A DNA stretch of 64,000 nucleotides from Paracamarosporium sp. OC-R06-R3 (Eukaryota; Ascomycota; Dothideomycetes; Pleosporales; Didymosphaeriaceae): assembly GCA_019828545.1 (NCBI GenBank), contig JACVRA010000164.1, positions 111,816 through 175,815 on the forward strand, in the 5' to 3' direction. Below are positions 54,999 through 64,000 of this stretch, one piece after another. The translations under genes were made by a program, and so were the position numbers. Each line of letters begins with the position of its first letter. Positions within the stretch are counted from its first letter, which is position 1. Under the pieces are notes generated by a model. It ran no database searches. It saw only the letters and a program-made list of their open reading frames with translations, and was not told where the DNA came from.

Positions 54999-56056
54999 GG
55001 TGTTGAAGAGGTGGGATGGAACTGGAGCTGGGTGAGTGCTTACTCCTGAGCGAGCAGTCAAAAGAGGGACGGATGGTTTATCGACGGGGCCGCGCTGGCG
55101 TGGAACAAAATTCGCAGAGGGTCGTAGCCCGAAAACGCCCCGGAATTACCCTCGCTGGGTTTTATTGGAAAGCGCCGGCCCAACTCGACGGGACAGCTGA
55201 GGGCGCAAGAAAAAGAAACGGGGGCAGCGGGGGACGCACCTGGTCGGTTGGGCAGCCACAGACGGAAGCTGGAGGCAAAAGACGCGGATCTGGCACTCGA
55301 AGGGGGGCAGAACAGCAGCAATCGAGGGCGTGGGGAACGGCGGTCTGTATGTTTTTTGCGTGTTGAGCGTCGGCGCCAGGTTGGGGCGGGCCGTGCAGGA
55401 ATTCGGCGGTGCGGGTCCTCGGCGGCCAACCATGGCGTGGCGCGCGACAGGGGCGCCGGAGTTGGGTGCGCAGCCCTCGCAGCAGCCCTCGCACCCCGCG
55501 AGCGCCGCCGTGCGTCTCGGAGCCCTCAGCGCGTTGGATATCTAGGCCATCCAGCAGCCTGCACGCACCGCGGCCGTCGCACGCCTGTGTGCCAACAGCC
55601 AGCGCTGGTGTTGGGCGCGAGTCGGCTCCCCGTTCACCGCTGTCGGACTGCGGTCTAGCGCGCCAGCTCGGCCATACCCCAACAAATCCAGCAGCCCAGT
55701 GCAGGGACCTCAACGCCGAAGACGCTGCAGCGCTCAATTCTTCGGGAAGCAACACCGTCTTTCTTCTCACCATCCCCTCCATCCCGCCCACGCCAGCTCC
55801 GGTGCATTATCACTTCCTGGCGCAACAATCAATAAGGTACGCCACCCCCCTCGCGTCCCCTATCGCCCCTCAGAGCTTGCTTCATCTCGCGTGCGTTCCT
55901 GCCCCAGCGAGCCGCCATTTTTTTCTGCCATTTCCTCCCTCCCTCGCTGCCCGCACAAAACACCCCGCCGGGCCTCGACTGTGTCATCAACTGCTCCCGT
56001 GCTGACCTGCTCTCGCCCTCGCAGATTGACTGCCTCCTTCAACACCTCTGGCCATC
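54999..56056. promoter_or_regulatory. bidirectional acl2/acl1 promoter region
   Basis: A GC-rich interval of 1.06 kb between the two ATP-citrate lyase starts. Many long open frames cross it on both strands, but they overlap one another, lack motifs and reflect GC content. Pyrimidine tracts precede both ATGs (55730-56050 for acl1). Coordinate expression of the subunits from here is inferred from the arrangement. Confidence 0.6.
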
Positions 56057-58301
56057 ATGCCCGCCGCAGCGCCTGTCAACGGGGCCACCCCCAGCCAGGC
56101 GGCCACCTCGTCCGACAGCCTCTCTGCCAACGACAACATCCGCCGCTTCAACGCCCCCTCGCGGCCCTTGAGCCCGCCCGCCTCCCACACTCTCTTCCAC
56201 CCGAAGACACGATGCTTCGTCTAGTAAGACTTCCTGAGGAGCCCACCACCGCAAAATGGCGGTCAACAGGGGGACCACGACCAGCTAACAGAGCAACAGC
56301 GGACTGCAGCCCCGTGCCGTCCAGGGCATGCTTGACTTCGACTTCATCTGCAAGCGCAAGACCCCCTCCGTGGCCGGTATCATCTACACCTTCGGTGGTC
56401 AGTTCGTCAGCAAGATGTGCGTGGGCCCATTTTTCAGCTCGATTGAAATTGGAATTGGAATGCTAACAATATTCCCACAGGTACTGGGGAACCAGCGAGA
56501 CGCTCCTGCCCGTCTACCAGGACGTGGGCAAGGCCATGGCCAAGCACACCGACGTTGACACCGTCGTCAACTTCGCCTCGTCTCGATCCGTCTACCAGTC
56601 CACCATGGAGTTGATGGAGTACCCCCAGATCAAGTCCATTGCCATCATTGCTGAGGGTGTCCCCGAGCGAGTAAGTGGTGACAATCGACACCTCTCTTGG
56701 TCCGACACTGACAGAACTAGCGTGCCCGAGAGATCCTGTACGTTGCTAAGCAGAAGGGCGTCACCATCATCGGCCCCGCCACGGTCGGTGGCATCAAGCC
56801 CGGATCGTTCAAGATCGGTAACACTGGTGGTATGATGGACAACATCGTTGCCTCCAAGCTGTACCGCCCCGGATCCGTTTCCTACGTCTCCAAGTCCGGT
56901 GGTATGTCCAACGAGCTGAACAACATCATTGCAAACACCACCGACGGTGTTTTGGAGGGTGTTGCCATTGGTGGTGACAGATACCCTGGTACCACTTTCA
57001 TCGACCACGTCCTCCGCTACCAGGCGGACCCCGACTGCAAGCTCATCGTGTTGCTTGGTGAGGTCGGTGGTGTCGAGGAGTACCGCGTGATCGAGGCTGT
57101 GAAATCCGGCCAGGTCACCAAGCCCATCGTCGCATGGGCCATTGGTACCGTCGCTGGCATGCTCAAGACTGAGGTTCAGTTCGGTCACGCTGGTTCGTTC
57201 GCCAACTCTCAGCTCGAGACTGCGGCAACCAAGAACAAGACCATGAGGGAAGGTGGCATCTACGTGCCGGAGACCTTCGAGGATCTCCCCCAGACCCTCG
57301 CCCAGGTCTACCAGAAGCTGCTCAAGGACGGCACCATCAAGCCCAAGCCCGAGCCAGCCGTTCCCAAGATTCCCATCGACTACTCGTGGGCTCAGGAACT
57401 CGGCCTCATCCGAAAGCCCGCTGCTTTCATCTCTACCATCTCCGACGACCGTGGCCAGGAGCTGCTCTACGCCGGTATGCCCATCTCCGATGTTTTCAAG
57501 GAGAACATTGGCATTGGTGGTGTCATGTCGCTGCTCTGGTTCCGTCGCCGTCTGCCCGACTACGCCAGCCGCTTCTTGGAGATGGTGCTCATGTTGACTG
57601 CCGACCACGGTCCCGCCGTGTCCGGTGCCATGAACACCATCATCACCACCCGTGCCGGCAAGGACCTCATCAGCGCGCTGGTGTCCGGTCTCTTGACCAT
57701 TGGTTCTCGTTTCGGTGGTGCCCTTGACGGTGCTGCTGACGAATTCACCCGTGCCTTTGACAAGGGTCTCAGCCCCCGCGACTTTGTCGACACCATGAGG
57801 AAAGAGAACAAGCTTAGTAAGTTACCTCGTTATTATGCCGAAACCCGTTGCTGACCAGCTTTAGTTCCCGGTATTGGCCACAGGATCAAGTCGAGGAACA
57901 ACCCCGATCTCCGTGTCGAGCTCGTCAAGGAGTTCGTCAAGAAGAACTTCCCCAACACGAAGCTGCTCGACTACGCTCTTGCCGTTGAGTCGGTCACCAC
58001 GTCCAAGAAGGACAACCTCATCCTCAACGTCGACGGTTGCATTGCTGTCTGCTTCGTTGATCTCATGCGCAACTGCGGTGCTTTCTCCGCCGAGGAGGCT
58101 GAGGACTACCTTCGCATGGGTGTGCTCAACGGTCTCTTCGTGCTCGGCCGTAGCATTGGTCTCATTGCTCACTTCCTCGACCAGAAGAGGCTCAGGACCG
58201 GCCTGTACAGGCATCCCTGGGACGACATCACGTACCTCCTTCCCTCGCTGTCGCAGGGCGGCGCACCGGGAGCTGAGGGCCGCGTTGAGGTCAGCTTGTA
58301 A
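56057..58301 (+). CDS. acl1: ATP-citrate lyase subunit 1 (catalytic C-terminal part)
   Basis: Five exons, join(56057..56223,56300..56416,56481..56670,56721..57816,57865..58301), give 668 aa; introns are 76, 64, 50 and 48 nt. Recognisable parts are [54 protein letters not shown] and the phosphohistidine loop [15 protein letters not shown] (His accepts phosphate from ATP). The citrate-synthase-like C-terminus shows [30 protein letters not shown] and [20 protein letters not shown]. It is the partner of acl2. The N-terminal 40 residues (Ala/Ser/Pro-rich) are variable in the family. No sign of damage. Confidence 0.96.
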
Positions 58302-59802
58302 TTGTTGGATTATGATAAAAGGAACGGATATATCAATGTTGGTTCACGCTTTTAGACACGCATCAGGCGTGCTTGTGCTAGAAAAACAAAGCCGTCGGTG
58401 CTGGGAATGGATGAAGGGTGTAGCAATAGGGCATTAGCTTGGGGCGGAGTTTCAACAGGCCTTGGAGTTGGCTCGATGCAGGTGTGGTCGCCTTTGCCAA
58501 TTTGCTCGGCTACCTAACAGTACGACGATTTAATAACCTGCTTACAATGCAAACAAACACATCAAAATCATTTGGTCTTGTGTCTACAATTGTATCTTCA
58601 CTTCTGGTTTTGCGTGGTTGTTGCGCTATGGACCGTGCAGTACCAGATATGCAAGTGTAATGCCCGCGTCCAACCACGGTACGATCTAGTTGCTGTCCCG
58701 CTTAGTGTGTCATGATGCATCCAGATGGTCAGTTGTTCTCGACTCTTCATCAACAGCAAAGCAAATAGTAAGTGGCGTAAAGCATTACGTGAAGGAAAGG
58801 AAGCGGAGGCCGACACTGGACAGTACATGTCCCCGCGCGCGCAGCGGAGACTTAGTCCCCACGGACGACGGCGGCGTCGATCGGGGGTCGGGGGTCGGAG
58901 CATGCATGCAGGACGATTTGTATGAGTAAATATACCGGTAGGAATGAGGGCCAGGGGTCGGGGCCAGGTACGGGGTTGCCACGGAGCATGACAGCCGACG
59001 CTGAGGGCGTCACATGCGCCGCGCTCGGTAGATTTGGGACCGGGCTGGGTGCTGAGGGAGATGGAGGGGACGACGATGCATGGACGGGGCGCTAGGCTGC
59101 GTTTGGAGTGGCGGGATGGTGGGATGGGGGTGCGATAAGAGAAGAGTGTGTGGGCTGTGAGGAATGGGTTGGGTCGTGGGTGCACTGCGATTTGAGTTTT
59201 GGGTTTGAAATGAGGGCGTCTTGGTGGTGGTGAGCTGGAGCAGGTTTCCTTGTACCGGCTCGTCATTCATAGGTTGGTGTTTGTCAGTGGGCTGACTGCC
59301 GGTCGTGGTCTTCGTAGCTGAGCTGACAACTGCTGCAGCAGAAGAGACGGCAGTTTGTGGTGCAGGCGAGGAAGCATGCGGATGCGGCTCAAGACAGACC
59401 AACACGACGATGATGGAATGGTACCGCTCTTTGTTGCAATCCGCCATCATCATGACTCCAGCAGCCATGACGATGGTGTGCTTTCTGGCTCGCGCGGCAA
59501 AGCCCAACGCCCTGATAAGTCGCCATCCAATCCTCATGCAGCCATTCACCGCCCAGGAACGCCCTCTGGCCAATCACGTCCCCGCGCGCCCGGAGCTTGC
59601 AGCTACCCCGCTACAGAGCTCCCAGAAGCTCTGGGGAGCTTCCAAGAACGAGCTCTTGTAGCTTGGTTCAGCCGTGTGCCTGGCATGCAAAGGGGAAAGG
59701 TCACTTGCCATGGCCAGCAATAAGTATGCGCCGCCGTCCCGCGTGCTGTCATCGGCCAGCCTTGTGCTTGTACCATCGTTGCACACCTAGGTACCGCCCG
59801 CC
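58302..59802. other. intergenic
   Basis: 1.5 kb between acl1 and the phosphatase-like gene. Several overlapping GC-rich frames on both strands have no motifs. A GGGGTCGGGGGTCGG run lies near 58881 and another GGGGTCGGGG near 58952. No gene called. Confidence 0.5.
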
Positions 59803-61626
59803 ATGCTCGCCCTCTCCTTTGCATTCCTGGCCGCGGTTCGCGCCGTCCTAGGGCAGACCTTCGGAACCGAGATTAACAACTATGGCACCGTTGCCTTCAT
59901 CCGGACGGGCGAGCGCACGCCCTGGGTGCGCTCCGGAACCCAGACGCTATCTGCGCTGGGCGCACAGCAGATGCTGGAGCTGGGGAAGAACTTCAGAGGG
60001 CGGTACATCGACGAGAGCACGGGCGAGACGCGCATGGGCGTGCTCCCCATTGTAGACATGTCGCAGCAGCGCTTAAACCCGGACCAGCTCTTTATCCAGA
60101 CTCTGGACGAGCCGTATCTGATTGCCGCGGCGCAGGCCTTCATGCAGGGCTTGTACCCGCCGTATAGCTTGAACAGCACGAGAAATGGGCCTGAGGCGGA
60201 CGCTGTCGGTCTCCTGGCGAACCATACCGCTGTGGATTATCCGCTGGATGGCTACCAGTATGCAAATATTCAGACTGTAGGAGGCGGTGATCCGCAGAGC
60301 ATCCGTATCGATGGCCATAATCATTGTCCGAGTGCCCAAGTAGAGAGTGCAGGGTACGAGACCACGGAGCAGTATCTCAGCACTGAAGTAGCTGAGAGGG
60401 ACTTCTACCAGAGCTTGAGCATGAGCTGGTTTGGAGGCGATGTACCCCAGGCAATGCTGTGAGTGATTCGTTCGTTCGTGAACAGCGTAGTGTCCCAGGC
60501 TGATGCTTACAATCGCAGCGGCTACATGAACGCCTACAGCATCTACGATGCCCTGTCGTACCAATACACCCACGACACAAACACCTTCGACGACCTCTCC
60601 AACGACGAGAATGCAGGTGTCTTCGACAAAGTGCGCTACCTCGCCGACCAAGACGCATGGTACCGCTACGGAAACGTCAGCTCCGACACGGACGCAACAA
60701 GCTCTCTCCGCGCAATGGCAGGCAAGACGCTCGCCGGCCTCATCTACAACCAACTCAACCGCATCGTCCGCAACGACGGCAACGCCACAAACGGCATGTC
60801 GCAGCCCCTGACCCTCCTCTTCGGCGAATACGACCCCATGCTCTCCTTCCTCTCCATCGCAGAAGTAGACTACACGCAGTACACAGACCGGTGGCACTCG
60901 ATCCCAGACTTCGCATCCGCCATCATCCTCGAGCTCTTCACCCGCGGCAACAACACCGCAGACGACACGGACAACCTCTGGGTCCGCTTCTCCTACCACA
61001 ACGGCACGTCCGACTTCCAAGACGACGCTCCACAAGCATACTCGCTCTTCCGCAACGGAAAGTCTGAATTCGACCTCCCCTGGCGCGCTTTCTCGGACGG
61101 CATAGCCAGGGCAATGGTCAAGGGCCCAAGCGACTGGTGCGCGCAGTGCAGCTCCGCCAGCCTCTTCTGCTACGCCTACGACAACGACACTATCGATATC
61201 TCGCTGCTTCCTGCGTCTACATCTCACCCGAAGGTTTCTCCCACCGTAGCAGGCGTCATTGGCGCTGTCGTCACGCTTGCTGTTGCAGGTCTCCTCTTCG
61301 GTCTCGCGATGCTACTCGGTGGCGTTCGGTTCCACCGCGTGGAGCGCAAGTCCGAGCTCGGCGGGTTCAAGGGGTCTGCGAAGCTGGCGTCTGACCAGGA
61401 CCTTGGGTTCGCGAAGAAGGGCGTTGTGCCTGCGGGTGTGGCAGGCGTGGAGTCTGACGCTGCGAGGAGCGGCGCGAATAAGAGGGTTGTGCATGAGCGC
61501 GTGGGCAGCTGGGAGTTGAGGCAGAAGGAGGGGGGCGTGGACCTGGGGACTGCGAGTCCGCGGGGGAGCTTCGAGGCGATTGAGGAGGCGATGGGGAGGG
61601 CGGTGCAGCCTGTGGAGAGGGTTTAG
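59803..61626 (+). CDS. membrane-anchored histidine-phosphatase-fold protein, catalytic His absent
   Basis: Two exons, join(59803..60458,60519..61626), give 587 aa; the intron is 60 nt. A signal peptide (about 1-18) is followed by a luminal/extracellular histidine-acid-phosphatase-like domain with many N-glycosylation sites, one membrane segment (VAGVIGAVVTLAVAGLLFGL, about 461-487) and a 100-residue cytosolic tail. The family signature RHGxRTP appears as FIRTGERTP, with Thr in place of the nucleophilic His. The usual C-terminal HD pair region reads FGEYDPMLSFLS, with Tyr in place of His. Both catalytic histidines are thus missing and the protein is probably a pseudoenzyme, perhaps a receptor or scaffold. 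The frame is intact and codon use normal, so it is not simply decaying. Confidence 0.82.
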
Positions 61627-61827
61627 GTAAGCTGGTAATGGGGGGTGAGTTTGGAGAGATTTTTTTCCGCCGCGTACGTTCGTTCACTCTCTTGATACCC
61701 CGGCTTTACGCAATTTCGATATTAGCAAATGTTGTTTATCCCAGTTTGTGATACGCTCCCTCGAAACCGCGAGTGTCGCGCTCTATGCTGATTCCTTTTG
61801 TGAAATGTGTCGTTTACTCGGACAATC
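61627..61827. other. 3' flank of the phosphatase-like gene
   Basis: Likely 3' UTR; no feature seen. Confidence 0.4.
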
Positions 61828-62200
61828 CGAAAAATCAGTTGGAAGGGGGGTCTGGGTTCTGGCTGCCCGAACAAGTTCTTCGGAAACCTACTTTCTTCGT
61901 AAACTTCCGAAGAATTAGTTAGGAAGGAGGCCTGGGTTCTGGCTGCCTGAACAAATTCTTCGGAAACTTCCGAACATCTACCTTCTTCGTAAACTTCCGA
62001 AGAAAATATAGATGTGCGGAAAGCTACGAAGAATATGTTCGGAAACATGCGGAGAATATAGATGTTCGGAAAGTTACGAAGAAAAAGTTCGAAAGTTTAC
62101 GAAGAATACTAAATGTTCGGAAGGTTACGAAGAATAAGTTCGGAAAGTTACGAAGAACAATATAGATGTTCGGAAAGTTACGAAGAAAACACGTAGAAGT
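61828..62200. repeat. TTCGGAA/ACGAAGAA repeat array
   Basis: Two direct copies of an 80-95 bp unit (61828-61908 and 61909-62003, sharing CTGGGTTCTGGCTGCC) run into at least six short units of the type GTTCGGAAAGTTACGAAGAA separated by TATAGAT-like spacers. In the first part the same words occur in opposite orientation (CTTCGTAAACTTCCGAAG), so the array can fold into hairpins. Confidence 0.85.
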
Positions 62201-62299
62201 TCATGAAGCGGCAACAAAGAAGATCTCGAGATGAGTGTTGGACAGCACGCAAATATCATAAGGTCTAAATCTGCACAGGTTTGTCATTATACTACTCAA

Positions 62300-62525
62300 A
62301 GAACAGGCAGGTCAATCTACTCCAAAGGGAATAGAATTTGAAGTCTGCTCCAACAGGAACAGCCGTCAAGGGGAACTAGTCCAACAGGATCAGCTACAAA
62401 TCAAGACAAGTCTAAAGAGATCAGCTATAGATCGAGATTGGTCCAACAGGAACAGCAAGCTCGCAGCTTAATATCTGAATCCAAGGAATATTAAAGATGC
62501 TCGTTCAAAAGAACACCATTCCCTC
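62300..62525. repeat. diverged TCCAACAGGAACAGC / CTCCAAAGGGAATA repeats
   Basis: Short imperfect repeats (CTCCAACAGGAACAGC, GTCCAACAGGATCAGC, GTCCAACAGGAACAGC), plus one CTCCAAAGGGAATA that matches the satellite core at 48.7 kb. They lie 3' of a minus-strand gene, as the 48.7-kb array does. Confidence 0.65.
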
Positions 62526-62559
62526 CATCGAGCAAGTCAGCCCGTATTGAAGATAGGTT

Positions 62560-63578
62560 TCAAGATGGTTCAAGCCAGTATTCTGCGTCGACCCACATGC
62601 AATCTGGTGGTATGTTTTCTTGTGGGCGCGGGTAGAATACTAGGATTGTCTTCTGGGTGCCTGGGAGACGCTTCAAGCGTACGCAAACTCGCTTTTTCTT
62701 GGTGCATGTCAAACAAGCCCGGTGTTCTCCGAACTTGAAATACTTTTGGATGGCATGGCCTCTCCCGATGACGTGGAAGGTTATACATTTCGCAGAGGTT
62801 ATATAGCTGTCTTGATTGCGTGGCGCTGTCATGCGACAAAATTGCTTATAATCATCGGTGTTTGTACTGTATAGGCTTTTCAGAGCATTTTCGAGCACTT
62901 CAACTGTACCTGGTCCTGCAAGGTATAGACGTCTCAACGAATGTGTATCGCCCTCTGGGACATTGAGGTACATTTCAAGCGGGGTAACTTCGTAGTGCAA
63001 TTTAGGACGGTTCCGCCGCTTGACGGCCGTGGTTACAATACCCAGGCTTTGATCCAAAGGTTCATTTATCGCTGAATTGCGGTGTTTGCCGTGCACCACG
63101 GGCTGTCTCATTGCTTTGGTTTGTTGTAATTCTTGATCGCTTGATTGATGATCGAAATTCTCATCGTCTGTGGACTGGATTTTGTGTATATCGCGTGTTA
63201 TTGGAATTTTTGAGAGTGAAGATGTTGGTTGAATAAAGGTATTCGGTTTTGCTTCCGGGTGATTGGTAGACTGATCCAGGGTGAGTTCAGCGGCCTGGTC
63301 GAGGCGGCCGGTGGATGCTCGCTCGGACTTATTGTCGCTAGGTATAGAGTTCAGTACAATTGGTATGAGTATTACTCGCCTTAGGACATTAGACTGTACC
63401 TGAACACTTGCTCTGGTGTAGCATGAAGCTTAGACTTTGAAAAAGCCTTGTCATCGAGGGATTGGCGAGTCTGGGGTTGCCGGACTGGTCGTGAGATGGT
63501 ACCTACGACTAGCCCTGGTAGGGAAGGGAACTCAGAAGGAAGCGAAGGAATTGCTTTGAATGCTTTGTGATAGGTCAT
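62560..63578 (-). CDS. hypothetical protein with CxxC-rich segment
   Basis: Two exons, complement(join(62560..63337,63400..63578)), give 318 aa; the intron is 62 nt, phase 2. The ATG at 63578 is the first in frame. The N-terminal half is polar and low in structure. The C-terminal half has KLHYEVTPLEMYLNVPEGDT, FHVIGRGHAIQKYFKF and HRACLTCTKKKRVCVRLKR, whose C-x2-C-x5-C spacing resembles part of a zinc-cluster motif but lacks the full six cysteines. Family not recognised. Possibly a DNA- or protein-binding factor; this is inference. An additional upstream exon cannot be excluded. Confidence 0.6.
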
Positions 63579-64000
63579 CCTGGGCAAAGACAAACTACCA
63601 GATGTATCTGTCGACCCAGTCGTATCTGACCACCCAGTCGGTCCATCGCTGCTATACGCTTCACTTCTGGAATAACTTTCCTGTCTGAGACTTACAAGAC
63701 CTACTATATTCCTATAGTGTTCGACATGCCAGCATTAATATGTAGTCATATCACAAACATATCTCTGAGGATGTCTTGCGCGGGCTTTTGCGGACGTTAC
63801 GATCCAGCTGCCAAGATCCGATTGACAGGTGGCTAAGGTCGAGATCATCGGGCGAGATTTATAATACCATCAATTAGAAGACTTTGATAGTTTCTGGGCG
63901 TGTGTTTTATGTCTGATTCCAACAATGGAGAGCACCGGACTTGCATGGGCGTTTCGGCAGAAGGTGCCCTACCGTATCTCGGCAGTCCGTGCAACGCGTC
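63579..64000. other. window end, upstream of the hypothetical gene
   Basis: The promoter side of the minus-strand gene. Three short repeats of a GACC(A)CCCAGTCG-type phrase lie near 63610-63645. No gene seen. Confidence 0.4.

Noticed and set aside
55058..56466. Several long GC-rich frames of 100-255 codons between acl2 and acl1
   Set aside because: They overlap on both strands, have no motifs, are Pro/Arg/Ser-rich and partly shadow the acl1 5' exons.
56592..57608. 338-codon minus-strand frame
   Set aside because: An antisense shadow of acl1 caused by high GC third positions.
60073..61227. 384-codon minus-strand frame rich in Val/Gly
   Set aside because: Antisense shadow of the phosphatase-like gene.
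1..64000. CRISPR array, bacterial operon or phage signals
   Set aside because: Intron-bearing fungal genes throughout; the tandem repeats have no regular unique spacers.

Overview
The window reads as a chromosomal segment of a filamentous ascomycete (Pezizomycotina, most likely a Dothideomycete close to Pleosporales). The grounds are: almost every gene is split by 42-60 nt GT..AG introns; separate acl1 and acl2 ATP-citrate lyase genes lie head to head; there are fungal-only families (cAMP-receptor-like GPCR, rhodopsin-type integral membrane protein, STAND/NACHT protein, Mdm1, Rrp42, Mch1, rvt); and there are AT-rich gene-poor islands whose decay is dominated by C->T and G->A changes, as expected from RIP. 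The class assignment is inference.

Layout. 0-10 kb: a 5'-truncated PI-PLC X-domain gene, a five-exon GPCR, the PXA-RGS-PX-NexinC sorting nexin Mdm1 and an unknown LPSEIR-type protein. 10-11 kb: a class I methyltransferase. 11-17.3 kb: an AT-rich, repeat- and relic-rich island holding one intact-looking gene (DUF7924-like) plus a hairpin element, a tandem duplication and an 80-bp relic of the phosphatase-like gene found at 59.8 kb. 17.3-24 kb: a SNF2/RAD5-16-type helicase with RING, interrupted by an 81-N assembly gap, head to head with a DUF7708-like/NACHT/C2H2 gene carrying two nonsense codons. 24-28 kb: mostly non-coding, with a thioredoxin-reductase-like relic. 28-48 kb: a gene-rich core (rhodopsin-type membrane protein, FAD oxidoreductase, rvt reverse-transcriptase-like gene, Nudix hydrolase, GST, ribosomal protein uS14/S29, MCH1-type transporter, RRP42, a large membrane glycoprotein). 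48-53 kb: satellite-like repeats and a long coiled-coil gene with two in-frame TAGs. 53-61.6 kb: acl2/acl1 and a membrane-anchored histidine-phosphatase-fold protein lacking its catalytic histidine. 61.6-64 kb: a TTCGGAA/CGAAGAA repeat array and an unknown gene.

The most striking observation is inside the rvt gene (33629-36716, minus). Between its N-terminal helical region and its RT core the reading frame encodes an almost perfect copy of the histone H3 N-terminal tail (H3 positions 2-32), directly followed across an intron by a 17-residue Asp/Glu tract. Both ARKS motifs (K9 and K27 equivalents) and K4 are kept, while the K14 and K23 equivalents are Met and Gln. This looks like a domesticated reverse transcriptase carrying an internal histone mimic.

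Working links are limited. acl1 and acl2 encode the two subunits of one enzyme and share a 1.06-kb intergenic region. mch1/rrp42 and rvt/Nudix are also divergent pairs. The helicase/NACHT pair sits beside the AT-rich island, and nonsense codons of the C:G->T:A type are found there, in the coiled-coil gene and in the relics, so genome defence by RIP probably shaped these parts. Exon boundaries were worked out by hand from splice consensus, phase and protein continuity. Family names come from recognisable motifs, not from database searches.
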